The position numbers were made by a program, and so were the translations under genes. From contig NZ_DATGNU010000008.1 in the NCBI RefSeq assembly GCF_035306585.1, positions 1-64,000 of the forward strand: a stretch of DNA of 64,000 nucleotides. Reading direction: 5' to 3'. The first letter of the stretch is position 1; each line of letters opens with the position of its first letter. Below are positions 24,104 to 32,024 of the stretch, piece by piece. The notes beneath the pieces are model-generated. The model saw only the letters and a list, made by a program, of their open reading frames with translations. It had not been told where the DNA came from and did no database searches. Source of the stretch: Galbibacter sp035306585. Lineage in GTDB: Bacteria; Bacteroidota; Bacteroidia; Flavobacteriales; Flavobacteriaceae.

Positions 24104-25042
24104 ATGAGAGTTTTAATTGCAGGAGCTAGTGGGTTAATTGGTCGTCAAATAACAAAACTATGTCACCAAAGGGGGGATGTGGTTCACTTTTTGACCACTG
24201 ATAAATCCAAGCTTTGCAACGATGATAACTACAAGGGCTTTTTTTGGAACCCTCCAAAAAATGAGATTGATTTGGCATGTTTCTCTGGGATTGATGCAGT
24301 TATCAATCTTGCAGGAGAGAATATTGCTGCCCCTTGGACCCTATTTCGAAAAAAGAAAATTCTTAACAGTCGTATAACTTCCCTTGAACTGCTCAATAGG
24401 AGTATTCCTGAAGTTCATCAAATAAAAGCCTTTGCGACGGCTTCAGCTGTGGGTATTTATCCGCACTCTTTTACAAATTATTATGACGAAGATGAAAAAG
24501 AGTTCAGCAACGACTTTTTAGGTGCTGTAGTGCAAAGTTGGGAGCGGGAGGCTCAAAAATTAAATAAAAATCACCATTTCCCAGTAGCGATCATTAGAAC
24601 TGGATTGGTATTATCAGAAACAGGTGGGGCGCTAAGTAAAATGAAAGCCATGACGGCCAAGTATCTTGGGGCAGTTATTGGTTCTGGTGAGCAATGGGTC
24701 AGCTGGATTCATATTCATGATGTCGCTTCGATTTATTTGTATTGTATTGATCAACAATTAAATGGGGTGTTTAACGCAGTAGCGCCTAATCCTATAAGTA
24801 ATTTAAAATTAACCCGAGAACTCGGTAATATAATGGGTAAGCCAATAATTTTGCCCGCTGTGCCAGTGCCTGTTCTTAAATTATTTATTGGAGAACGCGC
24901 CTCCTTATTATGGGGTAGTCAGCGTGTAAGTTCTAAGAAAATTCAAGAGCGCGGATACACTTTTCACTTTACAAGTCTTAGGCCTGCTTTAAAGGATGTT
25001 TTATTACATGAAAAAAGCCAACTCTTTGAAGAATTGGCTTAG
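24104..25042 (+). CDS. TIGR01777-family NAD-dependent epimerase/dehydratase-like protein
   Basis: The 312-residue protein is an extended short-chain dehydrogenase with the Rossmann start VLIAGASGLIGRQITKLC, then DAVINLAGENIAAPW, FATASAVGIY and FPVAIIRTGLVLSETGGALSKM. Its C-terminal region ends in the family pattern SKKIQERGYTFHFTSLRPAL. This is the YfcH/SulA-type TIGR01777 family. Catalytic activity is uncertain in the family because the usual YxxxK is altered (here YPHSFTNYYDED). It is monocistronic. Confidence 0.88.
   Translation: MRVLIAGASGLIGRQITKLCHQRGDVVHFLTTDKSKLCNDDNYKGFFWNPPKNEIDLACFSGIDAVINLAGENIAAPWTLFRKKKILNSRITSLELLNRSIPEVHQIKAFATASAVGIYPHSFTNYYDEDEKEFSNDFLGAVVQSWEREAQKLNKNHHFPVAIIRTGLVLSETGGALSKMKAMTAKYLGAVIGSGEQWVSWIHIHDVASIYLYCIDQQLNGVFNAVAPNPISNLKLTRELGNIMGKPIILPAVPVPVLKLFIGERASLLWGSQRVSSKKIQERGYTFHFTSLRPALKDVLLHEKSQLFEELA
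25011..25040 (-). terminator. Terminator of the YceI gene inside the end of the convergent gene
   Basis: AAGCCAA (25015-25021) pairs with TTGGCTT (25034-25040). On the minus strand the stem is followed by a run of T (25011-25016). The hairpin is encoded by the last codons of the TIGR01777 gene. Confidence 0.7.
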
Positions 25043-25066
25043 GGTAATTTGCTTGAGATTGCCTTT

Positions 25067-25738
25067 TTAAGATTTGCTTCCCTTTACACTTACTACAAGT
25101 TCGATTTCGTCATTGACAAATTTATCTCCTAGGTCATCAAAAATGCTTTTTGATCCATAATTGACATTCCATTGGGTTCTGTCGATGGTAAATGATTCAG
25201 AAGTTAAGGTAATAGACTCCGCGTCGTTTTTAACACTTACTGGAAAGGATATATTTTTCTTAATACCTTTAATAGTTAGGTTTCCACTTAAGATGGTTTT
25301 TCCTTCCTTTTCCTGGCTTGATGTCACTTCAAAGTAAGCCGTTGGATGTTCTTGAACATTAAAGAAGTGATCCTCTTTACCTTCTGCTGTACCTTTTAAG
25401 TGGGCCTCTAGATTCTCTTTTCCTTCGCCTGCTTTTAGGTCTGTTACGTTGATTGAATTCATATCAATTAGAAAATTTCCACTTTCTATCATCCCGCCTT
25501 TAATAGTAACGACACCAGATTCAATAGCGATCGTACCGGTGTGCTCTCCAGTAGGTTTAGAACCTTTCCAATTGATGGTGCTTTGATCAGCGTTGATCTT
25601 ATACTTGATTGACTCTGAGCTCATTTGTGAAACTGTCTCTGCTTCTTTGGCGTTAGTTTGATTTTCTTTGTCACGCTTACATGCGGTGAAAACTACCATA
25701 CAAGCCACTAAGGGTAGGGTGATAAATGCTTTTTTCAT
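25067..25738 (-). CDS. YceI-family lipoprotein
   Basis: The start at 25738 gives a 223-residue protein beginning with a lipoprotein signal (MKKAFITLPLVACMVVFTAC); the open frame reaches 25786 but its extra residues precede the signal. After a linker of about 30 polar residues comes the YceI beta-barrel (STINWKGSKPTGEHTGTIAI, GNFLIDMNSINVTDLK, LSGNLTIKGIKKNISFPV, WNVNYGSKSIFDDL). YceI proteins carry polyisoprenoid or other lipids in the cell envelope. This one would be anchored to a membrane facing the periplasm. Confidence 0.88.
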   Translation of the reverse strand: MKKAFITLPLVACMVVFTACKRDKENQTNAKEAETVSQMSSESIKYKINADQSTINWKGSKPTGEHTGTIAIESGVVTIKGGMIESGNFLIDMNSINVTDLKAGEGKENLEAHLKGTAEGKEDHFFNVQEHPTAYFEVTSSQEKEGKTILSGNLTIKGIKKNISFPVSVKNDAESITLTSESFTIDRTQWNVNYGSKSIFDDLGDKFVNDEIELVVSVKGSKS

Positions 25739-25828
25739 GATTGTTGTATCTAAGATTTTGAAGGCAAAAATATAAAATATAAGCACATTGCTTAGAAATA
25801 TTTTTTGGAGATAATTTTTGGTGACATT

Positions 25829-25866
25829 TTGACATTTTTATAGAATTGGCAGTACTTTTGCCAATT
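25829..25866 (+). promoter_or_regulatory. grpE-dnaJ promoter with overlapping inverted repeat
   Basis: A -33 TTG (25829-25831) lies 21 bases before the -7 box TACTTTTG (25853-25860), a good Bacteroidota promoter. The inverted repeat AATTGGCA (25844-25851) and TGCCAATT (25859-25866) straddles the -7 box, and a tandem TGACATTTT lies just upstream at about 25823-25839. The layout suggests a repressor site for heat-shock control. Confidence 0.65.
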
Positions 25867-25897
25867 GAAATACAGATAAATTATATTCAAAAGAGCA

Positions 25898-26470
25898 ATG
25901 TCGAAGAAAGAAGATATAAATAAAGAGCCCATTTCAGAGAACGGAGTGGAGAAGGAGCAGCCAAATACAGAAACGGAAGCTGCTGTTGATCAAAAGGAAG
26001 AAGTAGTTGAAGGTCCAAGTGATTTGGAAAAGCTAGAATCCGAATTGGCCACTGAAAAGGATAAATTTTTAAGACTTTTCGCCGAGTTCGAAAACTATAA
26101 AAGACGCACCGCCAAGGAGCGTATCGAATTGTTTAAAACTGCTGGTCAAGATATTATGTCCGCTCTTTTGCCTGTACTTGATGATTTTGATAGAGCTCTA
26201 TTAGAGATCTCAAAAACAAAAGAGAAGGAATTATTAAAAGGTGTTGAACTTATTCGTCAAAAGATGAAAACTGTTCTTGGCGGTCAGGGACTTTCAGAAA
26301 TTGAGACAGCCACAGGAGATGATTTTGATGCAGAAATCCACGATGCCATTACTCAAATCCCAGCTCCAAGTGAAGAGTTAAAGGGAAAAATAGTTGATGT
26401 TATTGAAAAGGGGTATACTTTAAGCGATAAAATTATTCGTCATCCAAAAGTTGTCGTAGGGCAACAATAG
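25898..26470 (+). CDS. grpE: Nucleotide exchange factor GrpE
   Basis: The 190-residue protein has an acidic, disordered N-terminus (about residues 1-45), a long dimerising helix (LEKLESELATEKDKFLRLFA, then EFENYKRRTAKERIELFK), and the C-terminal beta domain ending GYTLSDKIIRHPKVVVG, the standard GrpE signature. It releases ADP from DnaK. It is followed after 70 bases by dnaJ and shares its promoter, with a weak hairpin between them. Confidence 0.95.
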   Translation: MSKKEDINKEPISENGVEKEQPNTETEAAVDQKEEVVEGPSDLEKLESELATEKDKFLRLFAEFENYKRRTAKERIELFKTAGQDIMSALLPVLDDFDRALLEISKTKEKELLKGVELIRQKMKTVLGGQGLSEIETATGDDFDAEIHDAITQIPAPSEELKGKIVDVIEKGYTLSDKIIRHPKVVVGQQ

Positions 26471-26475
26471 ACGTT

Positions 26476-26502
26476 TTGTCAGTTTAATTCCTGACAATTT
26501 TT
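26476..26502 (+). terminator. Weak hairpin between grpE and dnaJ
   Basis: TTGTCAG (26476-26482) pairs with CTGACAA (26491-26497) and is followed by five T. It could lower dnaJ expression relative to grpE, or mark an RNA processing site. Confidence 0.5.
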
Positions 26503-26540
26503 AACTAACGGAAGTTTAAACTTTCTACACTAAAAATTAC

Positions 26541-27665
26541 ATGAAGCAAGATTTTTATGAAATATTAGGAGTTGACAAAGGAGCAACTGCTGCTGAAATT
26601 AAAAAAGCCTACCGTAAAAAAGCTATTCAATATCACCCGGATAAAAATCCAGGCGATAAAGAAGCGGAGGACATGTTTAAAAAAGCCGCAGAGGCCTATG
26701 AGGTTTTAAGCGACCCTGCCAAAAAACAGCGCTATGATCAATATGGTCATGCAGCCTTTGAAGGTGGCGGTGGCTACGGTGGTGGCGGAATGAACATGGA
26801 GGACATCTTTAGTCAATTCGGAGATATATTCGGAAGTGCCTTCGGAGGAGGCGGTTTTGGCGGATTTTCTGGTTTTGGTGGAGGTGCAAGAGGACATGTC
26901 AAGGGAAGTAACCTTCGCATACGCGTGAAGCTAAGTCTTGAAGAAGTAGCTAACGGCGTTGAGAAAAAGGTGAAAGTTCGACGTAAAGTACAGGCCAATG
27001 GAGTTACATTCAAAACCTGTCCTACCTGTCAAGGGACAGGGCAAGTGACTCGGATTACCAATACTATTTTAGGAAGAATGCAAACCGCTACAACCTGTAA
27101 TAGTTGTGGTGGTGTTGGTCAAATTATAGATAAAAAGCCAGCAGATGCCGATGCACAAGGAATGGTGGTTCAAGAAGAAACAGTTTCTATAAAGATTCCT
27201 AGCGGAGTAGTTGATGGAATGCAACTTAAAGTTACTGGAAAAGGAAACGGAGCCCCAGGTAATAATGGTATCGCTGGAGATCTCTTGGTACTAATAGAAG
27301 AACTTGATCATCCTACGCTAAAGCGAGAAGGGGATAATCTACATTTCGATTTATACATCAGTATAGCAGAGGCCGTGCTAGGTACCTCCAAGGAAATTGA
27401 TACGGTCTCAGGTAAAGTAAGAATTAAATTAGAAGAAGGAATTCAGTCTGGAAAAATCTTACGATTAAAAGGCAAGGGAATTCCAAGTATAAACGGTTAT
27501 GGCGTTGGTGATCTTCTAGTACACATAAATGTATGGACACCAAAGACGCTAAATAAAGAACAGCGCGAATTTTTCGAGAGTATGTTAGATGATGAGAATT
27601 TCACTCCTCATCCGGAAAAGAGCGATAAATCGTTTTTTGAAAAAGTAAAAGATATGTTTTCTTAA
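26541..27665 (+). CDS. dnaJ: Chaperone protein DnaJ
   Basis: The 374-residue type I J-protein has a J domain (about residues 1-70, with the HPD in YHPDKNPGDKEAED), a Gly/Phe linker (about 75-120), a reduced zinc-finger region and two client-binding beta domains (ending near LVHINVWTPKTLNKEQREFF). The zinc region has only two of the usual four CxxCxGxG repeats, CPTCQGTG (Cys160/Cys163) and CNSCGGVG (Cys186/Cys189), enough for one zinc rather than two. It activates DnaK ATPase and delivers unfolded clients. It is the last gene of the grpE operon, followed by two hairpins with T runs. Confidence 0.95.
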   Translation: MKQDFYEILGVDKGATAAEIKKAYRKKAIQYHPDKNPGDKEAEDMFKKAAEAYEVLSDPAKKQRYDQYGHAAFEGGGGYGGGGMNMEDIFSQFGDIFGSAFGGGGFGGFSGFGGGARGHVKGSNLRIRVKLSLEEVANGVEKKVKVRRKVQANGVTFKTCPTCQGTGQVTRITNTILGRMQTATTCNSCGGVGQIIDKKPADADAQGMVVQEETVSIKIPSGVVDGMQLKVTGKGNGAPGNNGIAGDLLVLIEELDHPTLKREGDNLHFDLYISIAEAVLGTSKEIDTVSGKVRIKLEEGIQSGKILRLKGKGIPSINGYGVGDLLVHINVWTPKTLNKEQREFFESMLDDENFTPHPEKSDKSFFEKVKDMFS

Positions 27666-27693
27666 TTTAACTTTCGTGTTTTATAAAAAAACA

Positions 27694-27742
27694 TATCTTT
27701 GCAATCACACTGGTTCTAACCTAGTGTTAATTTTTTCTTTTT
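27694..27742 (+). other. Promoter-like box followed by hairpin and T run (terminator or small RNA)
   Basis: A TATCTTTG box (27694-27701) stands 5 bases before a hairpin with arms ACACT (27707-27711) and AGTGT (27723-27727), extended by GGTT/AACC with a bulge, then a long T-rich run. It is at least a dnaJ terminator; the box suggests a short RNA could also start here. Confidence 0.45.
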
Positions 27743-27756
27743 CATAGCAATTTTTT

Positions 27757-27798
27757 CCCATCCTTGATATTTTTTAAGGGTGGGTTTTTATTTTAGCA
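27757..27798 (+). terminator. Second terminator after dnaJ
   Basis: CCCATCCTT (27757-27765) pairs with AAGGGTGGG (27776-27784) through one T-G pair, followed by TTTTTATTTT. Confidence 0.75.
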
Positions 27799-27827
27799 AA
27801 AAAGTATTCAACTTAAACCTGATGTAA

Positions 27828-28763
27828 ATGCCTAATTTAGTGGTTGCCGAGAATGTATCGAAGTCTTATGGTAACTATACTGCACTTAATAATGTTTCTT
27901 TGGAAATATCTAAAGGAGCAATTTTCGGACTCTTAGGGCCGAACGGTGCTGGTAAAACGACCTTGATACGCATCATAAATCAAATTACTTACCCCGATAA
28001 TGGGCGAGTACTATTTAACAATACACCTTTAAATCCAAAGCACATCCAATCTATAGGCTACTTACCAGAGGAACGAGGATTGTACAAGAGTATGAAGGTT
28101 GGCGAGCAGGCACTCTACTTGGCACAGCTCAAAGGAATGTCCAAATCCCGAGCAAAAGATAAGCTACACTACTGGTTTGATCGGTTGGAGATAGGTCATT
28201 GGTGGGATAAAAAAATCCAAGAATTATCCAAAGGGATGGCTCAAAAGATTCAATTTGTAGTCACCGTGTTACACGAACCAGAATTGCTCATATTTGATGA
28301 GCCTTTTAGTGGCTTTGACCCCATCAACGCTAATCTAATAAAGGATGAAATTTTAAGACTTAACCAACAGGGTACAACCATCATATTCTCTACCCACCGC
28401 ATGGAATCCGTGGAAGAGATGTGCGATCAAATAGCGCTTATTAACCGATCCAACAAAATCCTAGACGGAAAACTCGTCGATATCAAGCGAAGTTTTAAGA
28501 ATGGCACATTTGAGATTGGGATTCACTGTGAAAATCAACTAAACCTAGAGCAACAACTCTCACAGAAGTTTAATGTAAGTCCTGGGGAATTCAAATCCTT
28601 TGACGGTGCTTCTAGCTTGCGAGTACGGCTTAATGAGAAGGACTCTCCTAATGATCTATTACATTATTTGACCAGTCTTGGAACGGTAAGTCATTTTGTG
28701 GAGGTGGTGCCAACAGTGAATGAAATTTTTATCGAATTTGTAAAAGACAACAGCAATGGATAA
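27828..28763 (+). CDS. ABC transporter ATP-binding protein (NatA-type)
   Basis: The 311-residue ATPase has Walker A GLLGPNGAGKTTLIRI, a signature loop ELSKGMAQKIQFV (one residue off the classical LSGGQ), Walker B ELLIFDEPFSGFDP and the H-loop IIFSTHRM. The extra C-terminal domain of about 80 residues is usual in NatA/DrrA-like exporter ATPases (DUF4162). It overlaps the permease by 8 bases and forms an exporter with it. The substrate is unknown; sodium or drug export is only a family possibility. Confidence 0.92.
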   Translation: MPNLVVAENVSKSYGNYTALNNVSLEISKGAIFGLLGPNGAGKTTLIRIINQITYPDNGRVLFNNTPLNPKHIQSIGYLPEERGLYKSMKVGEQALYLAQLKGMSKSRAKDKLHYWFDRLEIGHWWDKKIQELSKGMAQKIQFVVTVLHEPELLIFDEPFSGFDPINANLIKDEILRLNQQGTTIIFSTHRMESVEEMCDQIALINRSNKILDGKLVDIKRSFKNGTFEIGIHCENQLNLEQQLSQKFNVSPGEFKSFDGASSLRVRLNEKDSPNDLLHYLTSLGTVSHFVEVVPTVNEIFIEFVKDNSNG

Positions 28764-30090
28764 GCTCCTATTGATTATCAAACGAGAATATTTGGCGAAG
28801 GTTAGGAATAAGTCATTTATAGTGCTCACTGTACTTAGTCCAGTTTTGATAGTAGGGATGATAGCGCTTATTGTTTATCTGGCAAAGGTAAATAGCGATG
28901 ATAAGCGAGTTATTGCTGTATTAGACCAAAGCACTTTCTTCGATTATCACTTTGAAAACAGTGTGCAAGAAAGTTATGTTGAATTTAAAGGATTAGAACT
29001 TCAAACTGCTCTAGATTCTGTACACCACGCAGGATTCTACGGTTTACTCTATATTCCTTCAGCAACACACATTGATAATGTAGCGGACCAAATTACCTTT
29101 TACACCAAAGTGTCTCCCAGTTTAGATTTTCTGTCCTCCCTGGAACAGCGAATTCAACATCGTATACGAGATGAGAAATTAAAAGAATTGGACATTTCTC
29201 CACAAGGAATAAAAGAGCTCAATGAAAGGTTCGAAATGAACATTGTTAATTTTAGTGGTCAAAAAAACGTAAAAGGAATTTCTGAAATCAAAGCGATCCT
29301 AGGGGGCGGTTTCGGCTATTTGATCATGATGTTTATCATAATCTATGGTGCCTTTGTTATGCGAAGCGTAATTGAAGAAAAAACCTCTCGAATCATTGAA
29401 GTGATCATTTCCTCTGTCAAGCCTTTTCAGTTAATGTTAGGCAAGATTATCGGCACCTCTTTAGCGGGAATTACGCAGTTTATGATTTGGATTATCTCCG
29501 CTGGACTTTTGTCATATGTGATGTTATCCTTTATGGGTATAGAGTTTGATGTCATTAATCACCAGGCCAATATTTCTAAAGGAGCTATAGAAGCGCTAGA
29601 GGCCTCTGCTTCTAGAGATACCTTGCAATTATATATCAATGAACTTGTGCAAATTCCCTGGGTTACCCTTGTGGGATCATTTATTTTGTACTTTTCACTA
29701 GGATATCTGATCTACAGCTCTATTTATGCAGCTATAGGCGCAGCGGTGGATAATGAAACCGATACACAGCAATTTGTTTTCCCAGTAATAACTCCTTTGA
29801 TGCTGGCCATTTATGTGGGGTTTATTTCTGTATTCGACAATCCACATGGGCCCATAGCGGTTGGTTTTTCGTTGTTTCCATTAACCTCTCCTATTGTTAT
29901 GATGATGCGACTTCCTAATGGAATAGGGGAAGGAGGAGTGCCTTGGTGGCAACTTATCACCTCTATCGGTATTTTAGCAATAACCTTTTTACTGATTGTT
30001 TGGCTGGCAGCTAAAATATACAGAGTAGGAATCTTAATGTATGGTAGAAAACCATCTTATAAGGAGCTATATAAATGGCTTAGGTATTAA
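28756..30090 (+). CDS. ABC-2 type transporter permease (NatB-like)
   Basis: The 444-residue membrane protein starts with a cytoplasmic segment and first helix (LLIIKREYLAKVRNKSFIVL, then about residues 20-42), followed by a large extracytoplasmic domain (about 45-175) and about five more helices (from FGYLIMMFIIIYGAFVMRSV to ILAITFLLIVWLAAKIY). The motif VIEEKTSRIIEVIISSVKPF after the second helix is the hallmark of ABC-2/NatB permeases. It is the partner of the overlapping ATPase. Confidence 0.9.
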   Translation: MDKLLLIIKREYLAKVRNKSFIVLTVLSPVLIVGMIALIVYLAKVNSDDKRVIAVLDQSTFFDYHFENSVQESYVEFKGLELQTALDSVHHAGFYGLLYIPSATHIDNVADQITFYTKVSPSLDFLSSLEQRIQHRIRDEKLKELDISPQGIKELNERFEMNIVNFSGQKNVKGISEIKAILGGGFGYLIMMFIIIYGAFVMRSVIEEKTSRIIEVIISSVKPFQLMLGKIIGTSLAGITQFMIWIISAGLLSYVMLSFMGIEFDVINHQANISKGAIEALEASASRDTLQLYINELVQIPWVTLVGSFILYFSLGYLIYSSIYAAIGAAVDNETDTQQFVFPVITPLMLAIYVGFISVFDNPHGPIAVGFSLFPLTSPIVMMMRLPNGIGEGGVPWWQLITSIGILAITFLLIVWLAAKIYRVGILMYGRKPSYKELYKWLRY

Positions 30091-30185
30091 GACTCTCCGT
30101 TTTAAATGGAGATCAGAGGTTTTGTTGTGGTGTATTTGTAAAAGAATGCTACCTTCGTAAGTGATGAAATATTTAAATTATACGC

Positions 30186-31349
30186 ATGTCAAAGATTTTA
30201 GTGGTAGAAGATGAAGCAGCAATCCGTAGAGTACTTATAAAGATATTAACCGAGGAGAATGACTCCTACCAGGTCAGTGAGGCTGAAGATGGTTTAAAGG
30301 CCATGGAATTCCTTAAAAAGGAGGATTTTGACCTGATTATTTGTGATATCAAAATGCCAAAAATGGATGGTGTAGAAGTGCTGCAAGCTTCAAAAAAAAT
30401 TAAACCTGAGGTGCCTTTTGTGATGATTTCTGGTCATGGTGATTTGGAAACAGCTGTGAACACCATGCGTTACGGTGCCTTTGATTACATTTCTAAACCG
30501 CCAGATCTGAACCGTCTACTCAACACAGTTCGCAATGCTTTGGATAGAAATGCTTTAGTGAGTGAGAATAAAAGACTCAAAAAGAAGGTCAGTAAAAATT
30601 ATCAGATGATTGGGGAGAGTAAAGCGATTTCTTTCATTATTGATATGATTGAAAAGGTTGCCCCAACGGAGGCGAGGGTGATGATTACAGGACCAAATGG
30701 AACTGGTAAGGAATTAGTAGCGCACTGGATTCACGAAAAAAGTGCGCGCTCCAAAAAGCCGATGATTGAGGTCAATTGTGCGGCGATTCCTTCTGAACTC
30801 ATAGAAAGTGAACTTTTTGGGCACATAAAGGGAGCTTTTACATCAGCGGTAAAGGACAGAGCTGGTAAGTTTGAGGCTGCCAATGGAGGAACCTTATTTT
30901 TAGATGAAATTGGAGATATGAGCTTATCTGCCCAAGCAAAGGTTTTAAGAGCGCTACAGGAAAATAAAATATCTAGAGTAGGTAGCGATAAGGATATCAG
31001 CGTAAATGTACGTGTTATTGCAGCCACGAATAAAGATTTAAAGAAAGAAATTGCGGCAGGTAATTTCCGTGAAGATCTCTACCATAGGTTGGCCGTCATT
31101 GTAATAGATGTTCCTTCTTTAAGTGATAGAAGGGATGACATTCCACTTTTAATCGAACACTTTGCAAAGAAAATTGCAGAAGAACAGGGTAGTGTACCTA
31201 AAGTTTTTACAGATAAAGCAGTAAAACTACTCCAGGAATACAACTGGACTGGAAATGTTCGGGAACTCAGAAACGTAGTTGAAAGGCTTATCATTCTTGG
31301 TGGAACTGAAATAAGCGAAGAAGAAGTGAAATTATTTGCTAGAAAATAA
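30186..31349 (+). CDS. NtrC-family sigma-54 response regulator lacking a DNA-binding domain
   Basis: The 387-residue protein has a receiver domain (about residues 1-120, phosphoacceptor Asp54 in IICDIKMPKMDG, Lys in YISKPPDL), then an AAA+ sigma-54 interaction domain (about 145-370). The latter shows Walker A GPNGTGKE, Walker B GTLFLDEIGDM, the arginine region FREDLYHRL and WTGNVRELRNV. The loop that contacts sigma-54 reads GAFTSA instead of GAFTGA. The protein ends 20 residues after the AAA+ domain with no Fis-type helix-turn-helix. It may work from solution or through a partner. No kinase gene is adjacent. Confidence 0.88.
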   Translation: MSKILVVEDEAAIRRVLIKILTEENDSYQVSEAEDGLKAMEFLKKEDFDLIICDIKMPKMDGVEVLQASKKIKPEVPFVMISGHGDLETAVNTMRYGAFDYISKPPDLNRLLNTVRNALDRNALVSENKRLKKKVSKNYQMIGESKAISFIIDMIEKVAPTEARVMITGPNGTGKELVAHWIHEKSARSKKPMIEVNCAAIPSELIESELFGHIKGAFTSAVKDRAGKFEAANGGTLFLDEIGDMSLSAQAKVLRALQENKISRVGSDKDISVNVRVIAATNKDLKKEIAAGNFREDLYHRLAVIVIDVPSLSDRRDDIPLLIEHFAKKIAEEQGSVPKVFTDKAVKLLQEYNWTGNVRELRNVVERLIILGGTEISEEEVKLFARK

Positions 31350-31431
31350 CGAGTTGCAAAAGAGAACCCAACTTTATTACATAAAACAATTAAATGCAAC
31401 TCAATTCGCAAGAGTCTTACCATTTTTAACC

Positions 31432-31459
31432 GCTATATGGGCTATATGGGCTATATTGG
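31432..31459 (+). repeat. Three tandem copies of GCTATATGG
   Basis: GCTATATGG occurs at 31432-31440 and 31441-31449 and as GCTATATTGG at 31450-31459. The role is unknown; slippage during replication could change copy number. Confidence 0.7.
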
Positions 31460-31976
31460 TAAGCTTGGAAAGAATATCTTCTAAAATTTAAAAAGGAGTG
31501 CTTTGCATTTAATTTTAAAAGACGAAAACATGATCCGCTAAGAAACAGTTTATTTCACTAAATGTACAAGTTCTTTCCAATACATTTTTTAGCTGTCACA
31601 CCTATGGTGGTCGGAAAATTATGGAAGCTCAAAATGCCACCACGGAATCAATGATTATTGATTCTGCCTCATTTTATCTAACCCTCTATGGTTCGCCTTA
31701 ATCCCTTAAATACTCCCGTGAAGATAAGGGGGACAAGTTCTAAAATTGAAGGGCGAACTATATCCCTTGATGTCGCAGTGATCATTCCTGTTGAGCATTA
31801 GAATATTCTGACCGAGACCTTAATGAATTCTTCAGAAGAATTTTGAATTTAAAGCTAGTTGAGATGATCGATGAAGGTTGAATTAGCAAGTGGTATATAT
31901 GGTCAAGGGGAATGTATTTTGCAATTTAGTGATCGTTAGCTAATGGTGACCAAAGCTGATTTATTTTACAAAAGTA

Positions 31977-32018
31977 ACAGCGCTATCTATTTCAAATTAG
32001 TTAAATAGGTAGCGCTGT
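31977..32018 (-). terminator. Long stem-loop terminator of the coiled-coil gene
   Basis: A 16-bp stem with one wobble pair is formed by the arms starting ACAGCGCTA (31977-31992) and ending TAGCGCTGT (32003-32018). It lies 6 bases beyond the minus-strand stop at 32025. Confidence 0.75.
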
Positions 32019-32024
32019 GAATTT

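Larger units (their letters stand above)
31350..32024. other. 675-bp gap with no intact gene
   Basis: No frame over 60 codons with family likeness is present. A stretch from 31688 on the plus strand encodes 37 residues (IEGRTISLDVAVIIPVEH) and then hits a stop, after which the same frame reads protein-like sequence broken by several stops. A 26-codon frame precedes it at 31621-31701. This looks like a decayed gene, but I cannot identify its parent. The region also has a 9-bp tandem repeat and ends with a terminator. Confidence 0.5.

Noticed and set aside
31432..31459. CRISPR-like array
   Set aside because: Only three adjacent 9-bp units without spacers; a simple tandem repeat.
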